A stretch of 64,000 bases of DNA, taken from the NCBI RefSeq assembly GCF_900101475.1, contig NZ_FMZV01000007.1, positions 1 through 64,000 of the forward strand, read 5' to 3'. Shown one piece after another: positions 26,681 to 35,181 of the stretch. This DNA is from Ruegeria marina (GTDB taxonomy: Bacteria > Pseudomonadota > Alphaproteobacteria > Rhodobacterales > Rhodobacteraceae). The position numbers were made by a program, and so were the translations under genes. Every line of letters starts with the position of its first letter. Position 1 is the first letter of the stretch. A model generated the notes under the pieces. The model saw only the letters and a program-made list of their open reading frames with translations. It did not search any database and was not told the DNA's origin.

Positions 26681-27910
26681 TTACCCCCTGAACTTGCTCA
26701 GCACCATCGAACCGTTGGTGCCGCCAAAGCCGAAACTGTTCGTCATCACCGAATCCAGTCCCGCATTTTCCACGTAGCTGGTCGCGACCTCGCCGGGCCG
26801 GATTCCTTCGGCCAGGGTGTCGACATTGATCGACGGCGTGATGAAGTCATGCTTCAGCATCAGCAGGCAGAAGATCGCTTCGAGCGCCCCAGCCGCGCCC
26901 TGGGCGTGGCCTGTCATCGATTTGGTCGAGCTGATCGGGGGTACGTTGCCTTCGCCAAAGACTCGGCGCACCGCCTCGACCTCGCCCAGGTCGCCGACCG
27001 GGGTCGAGGTGCCATGCGCGTTGATATAGCTGATCTTGCGATCCTCGGGCAGGGTGGACACTGCCAGCCGCATCGCCCGTTCGCCGCCCTCGCCCGAGGG
27101 CGCCACCATGTCATGCCCGTCCGAAGTGGCGGCGTATCCGGTCACCTCGGCATAGATCTTGGCACCCCGCGCCAGAGCATGTTCCAGCTCTTCCAGCACC
27201 ACGATGCCGCCGCCGCCCGAGATCACGAAACCGTCACGGTCCTGATCGAATGCGCGCGAGGCCTTCTCGGGCGTGTCGTTGTATTTCGAGGACATCGCGC
27301 CCATTGCGTCGAACAGGCAGCTGAGCGTCCAGTCCAGCTCCTCGCCGCCGCCGGCGAACATCACGTCCTGCTTGCCCATCATGATCTGTTCAGCGGCATT
27401 GCCGATGCAATGCAGCGAGGTCGAGCAGGCTGAAGTGATCGAATAGTTCAGGCCCTTGATCCGGAACGCGGTGGCCAGGTTGGCCGAGATCGTCGAGCAC
27501 ATGCACTTGGGCACGGCAAAGGGCCCGATCCGCTTGGTCGCGCCGCTGCTCAACACCGCCTGATGCGCCGCCAGCATGGCGCTGGTCGACGGCCCGCCAG
27601 AGCCCGCAACCAGGCCGGTGCGCGGGTTCACGATATCATCTTCGGTCAGGCCGGAATCGGCAATTGCCTGGCTCATGGCGATATGGGCATAAGCCGCGCC
27701 CGGCCCCATGAACCGCAGGGTGCGCTTGTCCACGTGCTCCTTGACGTCGATCTTCAACGTTCCGGCGATCTGGCTGCGAAAGCCGTGTTCCGCCATTTCG
27801 GGGCAAGCCTCGATCCCCGAGCGCCCGGCTCTGAGCGAGGCGGTGACTTCCTCGGCATTGTTCCCGATGGACGAAACGATGCCCAATCCGGTGACGACGA
27901 CACGGCGCAT
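26681..27910 (-). CDS. fabB: 3-oxoacyl-[acyl-carrier-protein] synthase I
   Basis: A 409-residue condensing enzyme with Cys162 ([11 protein letters not shown]) and two catalytic His ([11 protein letters not shown] and [11 protein letters not shown]). The pairing with fabA and the length identify it as FabB, which elongates the cis-3-decenoyl intermediate made by FabA and so is needed for unsaturated fatty acids. The start at 27910 begins [14 protein letters not shown] as in relatives. It sits between fabA and fabI on the same strand. Confidence 0.94.
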   Translation of the reverse strand: MRRVVVTGLGIVSSIGNNAEEVTASLRAGRSGIEACPEMAEHGFRSQIAGTLKIDVKEHVDKRTLRFMGPGAAYAHIAMSQAIADSGLTEDDIVNPRTGLVAGSGGPSTSAMLAAHQAVLSSGATKRIGPFAVPKCMCSTISANLATAFRIKGLNYSITSACSTSLHCIGNAAEQIMMGKQDVMFAGGGEELDWTLSCLFDAMGAMSSKYNDTPEKASRAFDQDRDGFVISGGGGIVVLEELEHALARGAKIYAEVTGYAATSDGHDMVAPSGEGGERAMRLAVSTLPEDRKISYINAHGTSTPVGDLGEVEAVRRVFGEGNVPPISSTKSMTGHAQGAAGALEAIFCLLMLKHDFITPSINVDTLAEGIRPGEVATSYVENAGLDSVMTNSFGFGGTNGSMVLSKFRG

Positions 27911-28044
27911 GCGTGTTCTCCTTATCCTCTGCTTCAGCCTATCTAGGCCAGTGCGCCGGCGAGGCGCAAGTGGAGGGAAGCCATCAGAGCCGGTCCGAAG
28001 CGGATATCCTCGACGATCCGCGCAGGCAACGGCCGTGTAGCGGC

Positions 28045-28554
28045 TCAGCTTTCGCTGAGCGCTACCTTCATGTCCTTGACCTGGTAGATCACTTCGCCAT
28101 CGGCCTCGACGATGCCGTCGGCCACGCCCATGGTCAGGCGGCGGGTCTGGATCGCCTTGGTGAAATCCACCTTGTAGGTCAGCATCTTGCGGTCGGGCCG
28201 GACCATGCCGGTCAGTTTCACTTCGCCCACGCCAAGTGCGTAGCCGCGCCCCTGCCAGCCGCGCCAGCCCAGGTTGAACCCGGTCAATTGCCACAGACCG
28301 TCCAGCCCCAGACAGCCGGGCATGATCGGGTTGCCGGGGAAATGGCATTCGAAGAACCACAGGTCCGGGGTGATGTCGAACTCGGCCCGGATATGCCCCT
28401 TGCCATGGGCGCCGCCATCGGCAGAGACCTCGGTGATCCGGTCCATCATCAGCATCGGCGGCGCAGGCAGTTGCGCATTGCCGGGGCCGAACAATTCACC
28501 ACGGGCGCATTTAAGCAGATCGTCCTTGTCAAAGCTGCTTGGAAATTGCGCCAT
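28045..28554 (-). CDS. fabA: 3-hydroxydecanoyl-[acyl-carrier-protein] dehydratase/isomerase
   Basis: A 169-residue hot-dog enzyme that dehydrates 3-hydroxydecanoyl-ACP and isomerises trans-2 to cis-3-decenoyl-ACP, the branch point to unsaturated fatty acids. The active-site His71 ([10 protein letters not shown]) and Asp85 (GCLGLDGLW) sit at the same positions, within one residue, as E. coli His70 and Asp84. It is the first gene of fabA-fabB-fabI and divergent from irr across a 188-bp region holding a Fur-family-like palindrome. Confidence 0.95.
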   Translation of the reverse strand: MAQFPSSFDKDDLLKCARGELFGPGNAQLPAPPMLMMDRITEVSADGGAHGKGHIRAEFDITPDLWFFECHFPGNPIMPGCLGLDGLWQLTGFNLGWRGWQGRGYALGVGEVKLTGMVRPDRKMLTYKVDFTKAIQTRRLTMGVADGIVEADGEVIYQVKDMKVALSES

Positions 28555-28670
28555 GTGTTTGGGTCTCCTGCATGGAAAATTTCGTGCCTTGTTGGCCCCG
28601 TCTAGCATCGCCCCAGCTTGTCCTGCAAGGGCAGTGGTAAAAGGTGTGACGGCACGCCTCGGGCAAGATG

Positions 28671-28713
28671 CAAATGAATTTCATTTGAAATTCCTGCTGT
28701 GGCGACCTTATAT
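28671..28713 (+). promoter_or_regulatory. irr promoter with overlapping Fur/Irr-type palindrome
   Basis: CAAATGAA-T-TTCATTTG (28671-28687) is a perfect 8-bp inverted repeat around one base. It overlaps the -35 box TTGAAA (28685-28690), which is followed after 17 bp by TTATAT (28708-28713) as -10, 29 bp before the irr start. The A/T-rich dyad is typical in form for Fur-superfamily operators. Autoregulation of irr and possible control of fabA are inferred. Confidence 0.65.
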
Positions 28714-28742
28714 ATGCATTCAGCCGCAAACAGGACTGCAAT

Positions 28743-29162
28743 ATGACGCCCAAATCTCAGGAAATCGCCTCTGACTGGCTGGCTGCCGCAGGCTTACGCC
28801 CGACGCGGCAACGGGTGGCGTTGGCCGAGTTGCTGGTGGGCGATGGCAAGCACCGACACGTGACCGCCGAAAGCCTGTTCGATTCGGCGAAATCCCGCGG
28901 CGCCGCGGTATCGCTGGCCACCGTCTACAATACGCTGCGCGCCTTCTGCGAGGCGGGCATTCTTCAGGAAATCACGGTGGACGGATCGAAAAGCTATTTC
29001 GACACCAACACCCACGATCACCCGCATTTCTTCTGGGAGGACGAGGGGCGCCTGTCGGATGCGCCGTCGGATCAGCTGGTCATCCAGCGCCTTCCGCAAG
29101 CGCCCGAGGGGGTCGAGATCGCCTCGGTCGACGTGGTTATCCGGCTGCGCCGCAAGTCCTGA
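28743..29162 (+). CDS. irr: Fur-family iron response regulator Irr
   Basis: A 139-residue Fur-superfamily protein with a winged helix (TAESLFDSAKSRGAAVSLATVYN) and the His-rich segment HDHPHFFW (about residues 90-97) that marks Irr, the haem-responsive branch. The CxxC structural zinc motifs of Fur, Zur and PerR are missing. Irr links haem/iron status to gene expression in alphaproteobacteria. It is divergent from fabA-fabB-fabI, a neighbourhood I recognise from other Rhodobacterales. Confidence 0.88.
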   Translation: MTPKSQEIASDWLAAAGLRPTRQRVALAELLVGDGKHRHVTAESLFDSAKSRGAAVSLATVYNTLRAFCEAGILQEITVDGSKSYFDTNTHDHPHFFWEDEGRLSDAPSDQLVIQRLPQAPEGVEIASVDVVIRLRRKS

Positions 29163-30059
29163 TCAACGAGGCCGAAAAAGACCGGCCAGCACCTGCCCCG
29201 CGCGCTCCGTTGTGCCGTCGACAGGTCCAGCCCCATGGCGGACAAGGATGACGGATTCGCCCAGATCCGGGTCTGCAATCTCGCGGCACAAAAGCGGCAT
29301 TCCGTCATAGCTGGTTTCGTGAAAGGGTCGTGCATAGCTGATCCCGACCCCTTCGCCATGGGCCGCCAGGCTGCGCAGCAATTCGAGCGTTGCGGCGCGA
29401 TGCGCAACGACCGGGTTCAGACCCCGTGTGCGAAACAGCCCCAGCATGTGCTGCGCTGACAAACCTTCGTCGGACAGGATCAGCGGATAGCCGGTCAGCG
29501 CGGCCAGATCAGGCGGCGCTCCCCGGCTCAGGGGATGATCGGTCGACATCACCGCGTGGGGCCGACTGTCGAACAGCGACTCGCGGTGAAACCCCGCATC
29601 CAGTCCCAGGTCATAGGTCAGGGCCAGATCCACCTGCCCCTTGAGCAGGCCGGATATGATCGCTTCGAACCCCTCGGCGCGAAAACTGACCGCAACATCC
29701 GGCATCGCCTCTCGCAGGGCGCGCAGGGCGGGCGCCAGCAGGAACGGCGCGAGATCGGAAAAACATCCCAGGTGCAGCCTTTGCCTTGCGGGCCGCGGAT
29801 GCGCGGGGTCCTCGATCCGGGCGGCGTCGGCCAACAGCGCCTCGGCCTCGGCGATGAACCGTCGCCCTTCGGGCGTGACGGCCATGGACGACCCGCGCCT
29901 GCGGATGAACAGCGGGTGGCCCAGATGCCCTTCGATCCGCGCCAGCGCCGCCGACAGCGCCGGTTGCGAGACATGCAACGCCCCCGCCGCCGCCGACAGG
30001 CTGCCGTGCCGGCCCACGGCGCAGACATATTCATACTGGCGCAGGGTAAGATATAACAT
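29163..30059 (-). CDS. LysR-family transcriptional regulator
   Basis: A 298-residue regulator with an N-terminal helix-turn-helix (GSLSAAAGALHVSQPALSAALARIE, about residues 19-43, seen in parts) and a C-terminal periplasmic-binding-like effector domain. It starts at 30059 (MLYLTLRQYEYV). It is divergent from the PhyH dioxygenase gene across 90 bp, so that gene is its likely target. Effector unknown. Confidence 0.88.
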   Translation of the reverse strand: MLYLTLRQYEYVCAVGRHGSLSAAAGALHVSQPALSAALARIEGHLGHPLFIRRRGSSMAVTPEGRRFIAEAEALLADAARIEDPAHPRPARQRLHLGCFSDLAPFLLAPALRALREAMPDVAVSFRAEGFEAIISGLLKGQVDLALTYDLGLDAGFHRESLFDSRPHAVMSTDHPLSRGAPPDLAALTGYPLILSDEGLSAQHMLGLFRTRGLNPVVAHRAATLELLRSLAAHGEGVGISYARPFHETSYDGMPLLCREIADPDLGESVILVRHGAGPVDGTTERAGQVLAGLFRPR

Positions 30060-30149
30060 GAGGTTATTCTTTAGTTTCGCAGATATGATTTGAACAGAGG
30101 GGTAATTTGAGCAAAAACCCTGGGCGAACCTCAGCCGCCGGAGACCCCA

Positions 30150-30947
30150 ATGCCGCACCCGCTTGTCACGCCAGAGATGATCGAGACCTTCCAGCGCGAT
30201 GGCGTCGTGCTTGTGAAGGGCCTGTTTGCCGATCACGTCGAAACTCTTCGTGCCGGAATCGCGGCGAACATGGCCGCGCCGGGACCCTATGCTTCGGAAA
30301 ACCGGAAAGAAGGCCATACCGGCCTGTTCTTCGATGACTATTGCAATTGGGAACGGATCCCCGAGTTCCGCGAAGTGGCCGAGGCCTCGCCTGCCGCCGA
30401 GGTCGCCGCCGATCTGATGCAATCGCAATCCGCTCAGATGTTTCACGATCACGTGCTGGTCAAGGAGCCGGGCACCTCGATGCCGACACCCTGGCACCAG
30501 GACGGACCGTATTACTTCGTCGACGGACGGCAGACCATCAGCTTCTGGTCGCCCCTCGACGCGGTGAAAGAAGCGACGCTGCGGTGCGTCGCCGGTTCGC
30601 ACCTGTGGGAAAAGGAAGTGCTGCCGACCCGCTGGGTCAGCGAAGAGGAGTTCTTTCCCGACGAAGGCCAGTACATGCCGATCCCCGACCCCGAGGCCGA
30701 AGGCATGCGCATCGTGGAGTTCGAGATGGAGCCGGGCGACGCCGTGGCCTTCAACTACCGGGTGCTGCACGGCGCGCGCGGCAATACCAGCGCGTCACGG
30801 CGGCGCGCGTTTTCCCTGCGGCTGGTGGGTGACGATGCCCGCTATGTCGAGCGTCCGGGTCGCACCTCGCCGCCCTATCCGGGTCACGACATGGTGCCGG
30901 GCCAGCGCCTGCGCGAGGACTGGTTCCCCGTCCTGTTCAGGCGATAG
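30150..30947 (+). CDS. phytanoyl-CoA dioxygenase (PhyH) family oxygenase
   Basis: A 265-residue Fe(II)/2-oxoglutarate-dependent oxygenase. The metal triad is visible as WHQDGPYY (His and Asp, about residues 115-122) and the distal His in VLHGARGN (about residue 211), with RRRAFSLR supplying the 2-oxoglutarate Arg. It would hydroxylate an unidentified small molecule. It stands alone, divergent from a LysR gene and convergent with the glycosyltransferase-like gene. Confidence 0.85.
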   Translation: MPHPLVTPEMIETFQRDGVVLVKGLFADHVETLRAGIAANMAAPGPYASENRKEGHTGLFFDDYCNWERIPEFREVAEASPAAEVAADLMQSQSAQMFHDHVLVKEPGTSMPTPWHQDGPYYFVDGRQTISFWSPLDAVKEATLRCVAGSHLWEKEVLPTRWVSEEEFFPDEGQYMPIPDPEAEGMRIVEFEMEPGDAVAFNYRVLHGARGNTSASRRRAFSLRLVGDDARYVERPGRTSPPYPGHDMVPGQRLREDWFPVLFRR

Positions 30948-30986
30948 GGGGCTCTGCCCCCGGCCGCGGCCAGGGCTGCGGCTCCC

Positions 30987-31012
30987 CCGGAGTGTTTTCG
31001 CAAAGACGAAGC
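30987..31012 (+). repeat. diverged copy of the dispersed repeat (copy 3)
   Basis: CCGGAGTGTTTTCG then CAAAGACGAAGC, matching the AGTATTT/CCAGAAAGAAG repeat with several changes. It lies between two convergent genes like copies 2 and 4. Confidence 0.4.
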
Positions 31013-31023
31013 AGCGGGCGCGG

Positions 31024-31890
31024 TCAGAACCACTGCCCCGGTTCCATCAGCCCTAGGTCGAGCAACTGGCGCGAATGCCATTCGAAAGGAGTGGAGTTGT
31101 GCCAGCGAAAACTCTGGATCTCGAATGTGGATCCGGGGTTGCGTTTCAATGCCTTGGCGGTCCGGAACGAACAGATCGCGGCTGTCAGGTTGTGATGCCA
31201 GGGACAGGCATAGGTATTGTATTCCTGGTCCTCGAACGTGTGATTGGGCAGAATCTTCAGCCCCGCTTTGGCCTTGAACAGCGATATGCGGTCTATCTTG
31301 CGGCTGTCCTTGGGAATGTGTTCCTCGTGTCGCCAGCGTATGCCCCCGAAGAAATCCAGCTGCCGTTCGCGCGGATAGCCCGTTTCGGGATCCTTGCGGG
31401 CCTGAGCGTAATAGCCGGACCGATCCAGAAAGGCGCGGTCAAGGGAAACTCCGATCGGAAACGCGCTCAGGTCGTCGGCATAGAGGTCGATGACATAGGT
31501 CAGCATGGCATCGCGCCGCTCTTCGCCGTGAAAGGTCAGCATCTCGCCAACGCTGCGGGTTTCGCAGAACGGATAGAAAAGGTACTCGGCATTGTAGCAG
31601 TAATACATCCAGATGCCGGGCGCGGCCTCGATGACGCGGTTGATCGCGTCGAAAACCATCTGAGGCGTGCCGCAGTCGAAGGGAATGCGGTGAATTCGGT
31701 TTTCGACATCCGCAGGCAGCGGGAAAGCGTCCGGCATGAAGGCCAATACCGAATTGAAGCCGCATTGGAAGTGATGGCGCATCGTGGTGGCCAGTTCCAC
31801 ATCGTCCTCGACAAAGATCATCGCCACCGGACCCTGGGCCAGCGCTTCGGTCCCGGTTCTCAGGAAATGGTCGAGAGATGCGTATTCCAT
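31024..31890 (-). CDS. glycosyltransferase family 2-like protein (uncertain)
   Basis: A 288-residue cytoplasmic protein with an acidic EDDVELATT near residue 28 and conserved aromatic/Cys-rich stretches (YYCYNAEYLFYPFCETRS and CPWHHNLTAAICSFRT). I recall similar Rhodobacteraceae proteins annotated as family 2 glycosyltransferases, but a classical nucleotide-sugar DXD is not clear. The start at 31890 is preferred; a TTG at 31929 would add 13 residues. It faces miaB across 124 bp on the other strand. Function is not established. Confidence 0.55.
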   Translation of the reverse strand: MEYASLDHFLRTGTEALAQGPVAMIFVEDDVELATTMRHHFQCGFNSVLAFMPDAFPLPADVENRIHRIPFDCGTPQMVFDAINRVIEAAPGIWMYYCYNAEYLFYPFCETRSVGEMLTFHGEERRDAMLTYVIDLYADDLSAFPIGVSLDRAFLDRSGYYAQARKDPETGYPRERQLDFFGGIRWRHEEHIPKDSRKIDRISLFKAKAGLKILPNHTFEDQEYNTYACPWHHNLTAAICSFRTAKALKRNPGSTFEIQSFRWHNSTPFEWHSRQLLDLGLMEPGQWF

Positions 31891-32014
31891 GCCGCACTTG
31901 ATCCTTGCCTGTCTGGCATTCTGGGACAACTTCGGTTAATTGCGCGTGCATTGCAAGCGAGGCCCGAACCCTGTAGAGGCCGCCGCTGATCCCGCGAAAA
32001 CAAAGGCCCGTCCG

Positions 32015-33334
32015 ATGTCCGAACCCAAGAAGCTCTTCATCAAGACCTATGGTTGCCAGATGAACGTCTATGACAGCGAGCGCATGGCCGAGGCGCTTGG
32101 TGGGCAAGGTTATGTCGAGACGCAAAGCGCCGAAGAAGCCGACATGATCCTGCTCAACACCTGCCATATCCGAGAGAAGGCGGCGGAAAAGGTTTATTCC
32201 GAACTGGGCCGGTTCAAGGGGCTGAAGGCCGCCAAACCCGATCTCAAGATCGGCGTGGCGGGCTGTGTCGCCCAGGCCGAGGGCGAGGAGATCATGCGCC
32301 GCCAGCCGCTGGTCGATCTGGTGGTCGGGCCGCAAAGCTATCACCGCCTGCCCGAGTTGGAGGCCAAGGCGCGCGCCGGCGAAAAGGCGCTCGACACCGA
32401 TTTCCCCGAAGAGGACAAGTTCGAGAAACTGAAAGGCCGGCCCAAGGCGAAACGCGGCCCGACCGCGTTCCTGACGGTGCAGGAGGGCTGCGACAAGTTC
32501 TGCGCCTTTTGCGTTGTGCCCTACACCCGCGGGGCCGAGGTGAGCCGCCCGGTTGACCGCATCCTGACCGAGGCGCGCGATCTGGTCGAGCGTGGCGTGC
32601 GCGAGATCACGCTTCTGGGCCAGAACGTCAACGCCTATCACGGCGCGGGGCCCAACGGCGACATGTCGCTGGCCGGGCTGATCTGGGAGCTGGACAAGAT
32701 CGACGGGCTCGAGCGTATCCGCTTCACCACCAGCCACCCCAATGACATGACCGACGACCTGATCGAGGCGCATGCCAACTGTGCCAAGCTGATGCCGTAC
32801 CTGCATTTGCCGGTGCAGGCGGGCTCGGACAGGATACTGAAGCGGATGAACCGCAGCCATACCGCCGACAGCTACCTGAGGCTGGTCGAGCGCATTCGCG
32901 CCGCGCGGCCCGATATCCTGATGTCGGGCGATTTCATCGTCGGTTTCCCCGAAGAGACCGAGGCCGATTTCCAGGCCACGCTCGACCTGGTGGAGCAGGT
33001 CCGCTATGGCTATGCCTATTCGTTCAAATATTCGACCCGCCCCGGCACCCCGGCGGCAGAGCGGCCACAGGTCGACCCGGTCGAGGCCGATGACCGGCTG
33101 CAACGGTTGCAAGCGGTGATCACACGTCATCAGCGCGAGATTCAGGACAGCATGGTTGGCCGCGAGGTCAGCGTCCTGTTCGAGAAGCCCGGCCGTCTTG
33201 CCGGACAGATGGTCGGCAAGAGCGAATACCTGCACGCGGTCCACGTGCAGGCACCCGGCTTGGCCGCCGGTCAGATCGCGCGGGTCCGGATCGTGGCCTC
33301 GAGAGCGAATTCGCTGGCAGGCGAACCGGTCTGA
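32015..33334 (+). CDS. miaB: tRNA-2-methylthio-N6-dimethylallyladenosine synthase
   Basis: A 439-residue radical-SAM methylthiotransferase that adds a methylthio group to i6A37 of tRNA. All six cluster Cys are present: Cys14, Cys50 and Cys84 for the auxiliary cluster, and Cys159, Cys163 and Cys166 (CDKFCAFC) for the radical-SAM cluster. A C-terminal TRAM domain follows. In many alphaproteobacteria miaB precedes phoH directly; here about 1.8 kb with three small exported-protein genes separates them. Confidence 0.95.
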   Translation: MSEPKKLFIKTYGCQMNVYDSERMAEALGGQGYVETQSAEEADMILLNTCHIREKAAEKVYSELGRFKGLKAAKPDLKIGVAGCVAQAEGEEIMRRQPLVDLVVGPQSYHRLPELEAKARAGEKALDTDFPEEDKFEKLKGRPKAKRGPTAFLTVQEGCDKFCAFCVVPYTRGAEVSRPVDRILTEARDLVERGVREITLLGQNVNAYHGAGPNGDMSLAGLIWELDKIDGLERIRFTTSHPNDMTDDLIEAHANCAKLMPYLHLPVQAGSDRILKRMNRSHTADSYLRLVERIRAARPDILMSGDFIVGFPEETEADFQATLDLVEQVRYGYAYSFKYSTRPGTPAAERPQVDPVEADDRLQRLQAVITRHQREIQDSMVGREVSVLFEKPGRLAGQMVGKSEYLHAVHVQAPGLAAGQIARVRIVASRANSLAGEPV

Positions 33335-33346
33335 GGTCGTACCCGG

Positions 33347-33670
33347 TCAGTGCGATGGCGGTGTTTTCGCCATGATCTCCAGCAGCGAGGTCCGCATGTA
33401 GTCATGCTGGCCGACGCCCCATTCGTCACGGCAGATGCGTTCACCGATCGCATGCGCCTGCGGATAGGAATAGCCGACCTTGACCAGGTCCTCGACGAAG
33501 ACCGCGTTGGGGCGGTCCCAGATCACGTCCCGGGTCGGTCCGCGGAAGCAGCTGATGGTGATGTTGTAGGCGTCCGTTCCGGGTTTGGTCGGACGCTGCT
33601 GCGCCAGGGCCGAGCCGGATGCAACGACAGTACTCGCCAGGATCAACCCGGCGACCAGATAGGCTTTCAT
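33347..33670 (-). CDS. small exported protein of unknown function
   Basis: A 107-residue protein with a clear signal peptide (MKAYLVAGLILASTVVASG, cleavage after SALA). The mature part of about 83 residues has two Cys (SCFRGP and RICRDEW) that could form a disulfide in the periplasm. The start at 33670 has a GGGGG-rich ribosome site. It is convergent with miaB, 12 bp apart. I do not recognise a family. Confidence 0.7.
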   Translation of the reverse strand: MKAYLVAGLILASTVVASGSALAQQRPTKPGTDAYNITISCFRGPTRDVIWDRPNAVFVEDLVKVGYSYPQAHAIGERICRDEWGVGQHDYMRTSLLEIMAKTPPSH

Positions 33671-34136
33671 GTCAATACCCCCACGTCTGACAGAAAATAT
33701 GTAACAGCGCCGTACAGCCCGACGCCGACCTGTTCCGGATATCCGGACAGGCAGAACCATTCTATCGAATTGCAACCCATTGCGATAGCTGCCCAAATTG
33801 GGGTTTGGCCGGTCAATTGTTGCGGGCAGGACCGGAAATCCCCGGGGAGCATGGTGTTTTGTCGCGTACTGCGGCACAATCCGCAGGCTTGGGTGCCGAT
33901 AGCTGCGTTCCCCGGATGGGCTGCGACTCACCTGCGGCCGGCAGGCTGAGTTGCGGGCGTTCCTGAACACAATTCCAACACTTCTTTGGGACTGTGGCCA
34001 AAAGGAACACAATATGTGGTGGATTTCTCTTCCCAGATATACCGAATTTTCATATGGTTGTACGAGTTTCGCATTCGGTGTTCCGGCTCTTGGAGCCGGT
34101 CGCGGAACCCGGGGGGCAAGGTGAGGATTTTCCAAG
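33671..34136. other. 466-bp intergenic region with palindromes
   Basis: No gene seen. It contains a perfect 14-bp palindrome, TCCGGATATCCGGA (33734-33747), flanked by CCTGT and CAGG. A hairpin CCGGCTC-ttg-GAGCCGG (34083-34099) lies 37 bp before the OmpA-family gene and would be in its leader. The region is less GC-rich than its surroundings and holds the divergent promoters of two exported-protein genes. Confidence 0.4.
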
Positions 34137-34724
34137 GTGACTGATTTCAATCTCAAGAGAGCGGTGGTCGCGGTTGCGGTTGCCCTTGCGGTTTGCGGGG
34201 GCGCTGCCGTCCCGGTTGCGGCGCAGTCCGAAACCTCGGGGACGCAGCGGACCATCGTCGGTGAACGCTATGTTCCGACGATCTGGGTGGATCCTGATGG
34301 CTGCGAACACTGGGTGATGGACGACGGCGCCGAAGGCTACATGACACCGCATGTCTACCCTGATGGGAAACCAGTGTGCCGCCGTGGAATGCTCTGCGGA
34401 ATGATGCCCACGGATCAGTTCTTTGCCACCGACAAGCACTCCATCAATTCGGCGGGCAAGGCGCGGCTGCAAGAGTTCTTCCGCAAGACAATGCCGAACA
34501 CGCGGTATTTCGTGATTGCCGGGCATACGGATAGCCGTGCCTCGGACGAATACAACATCCGCCTCTCCGAGCGGCGCGCAAACGCGGTTGCTCAAGTCGC
34601 CCGTTCCGTCGGCGCGCGTATCGGCGACATCCGCGCATATGGAGAGCGTGACCCTCGTGTGCCGAACACCAGCGCCGCCAACATGGCGCAGAACCGCCGT
34701 GTCGAAATCTATTGTGTGCGTTAG
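34137..34724 (+). CDS. OmpA-family protein with an N-terminal WVDP-GCEHW module
   Basis: A 195-residue exported protein. A signal peptide (about residues 1-30, ending PVAAQS) is followed by a roughly 35-residue module with IWVDPDGCEHWVMDDG and PDGKPVC (about residues 49-80). The OmpA C-terminal domain follows (about residues 88-195), with FATDKHSINSAG, GHTDSRASDEYNIRLSERRA and NRRVEIYCV, which binds peptidoglycan. It starts with GTG. The same module forms most of the next gene's product. The role is probably envelope attachment; the module's function is unknown. Confidence 0.8.
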   Translation: MTDFNLKRAVVAVAVALAVCGGAAVPVAAQSETSGTQRTIVGERYVPTIWVDPDGCEHWVMDDGAEGYMTPHVYPDGKPVCRRGMLCGMMPTDQFFATDKHSINSAGKARLQEFFRKTMPNTRYFVIAGHTDSRASDEYNIRLSERRANAVAQVARSVGARIGDIRAYGERDPRVPNTSAANMAQNRRVEIYCVR

Positions 34725-34737
34725 GGGAGAGCTGGAG

Positions 34738-35043
34738 ATGACCATTATCAAGGGGGCTGCCGCTCTGGTTCTGGCGTTCGCGATTTCGGCTTGTGATACG
34801 GCCGTCGACAAGACGCGCGACCGCAACATCCTGGATGGAAAAAGCGGCGACCTGTCGCTGTTGACCGCAGGTATCTGGGTCGATCCGGCCGGGTGTGAAC
34901 ACTGGATCATCGACGATGGTCTTGAAGGCTATGCCGACCTGCGGCGGACTCCGGACGGCAAGCCGGTCTGCAACAGCGAACTGCCGCGCAATATGGCCAC
35001 GGGGCCCTTCAAGTCCGGGTCGACCTTCTCCGATCCGATCTGA
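34738..35043 (+). CDS. small lipoprotein carrying the WVDP-GCEHW module
   Basis: A 101-residue lipoprotein: the lipobox is FAISAC (Cys about residue 19). After a short linker it carries IWVDPAGCEHWIIDDGLEGY and PDGKPVC, nearly the same module as in the preceding OmpA-family protein, but no OmpA domain. GGAG precedes the ATG at 34738, and the gene begins 13 bp after its neighbour's stop, so they form an operon ended by the terminator at 35061. Probably an outer-membrane-anchored partner of the OmpA protein. Function unknown. Confidence 0.75.
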   Translation: MTIIKGAAALVLAFAISACDTAVDKTRDRNILDGKSGDLSLLTAGIWVDPAGCEHWIIDDGLEGYADLRRTPDGKPVCNSELPRNMATGPFKSGSTFSDPI

Positions 35044-35060
35044 TGTGCCGAAATCTTGTG

Positions 35061-35089
35061 AAAAGACCGCCCTTGGGGCGGTCTTTTTT
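35061..35089 (+). terminator. strong rho-independent terminator
   Basis: AAAAGACCGCCC and GGGCGGTCTTTT form a stem with a 3-nt loop, followed by further T residues (35084-35089). It lies 18 bp after the lipoprotein gene and ends the two-gene OmpA/lipoprotein transcript. Confidence 0.92.
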
Positions 35090-35181
35090 GTTTCAGGTTG
35101 GTGAAAACTTTGCGGCCACGCTTGCACCGGCTACAATATCTTGGCTACGCTGAATCCAGGACTTCGACAACAGGAGAGCGG

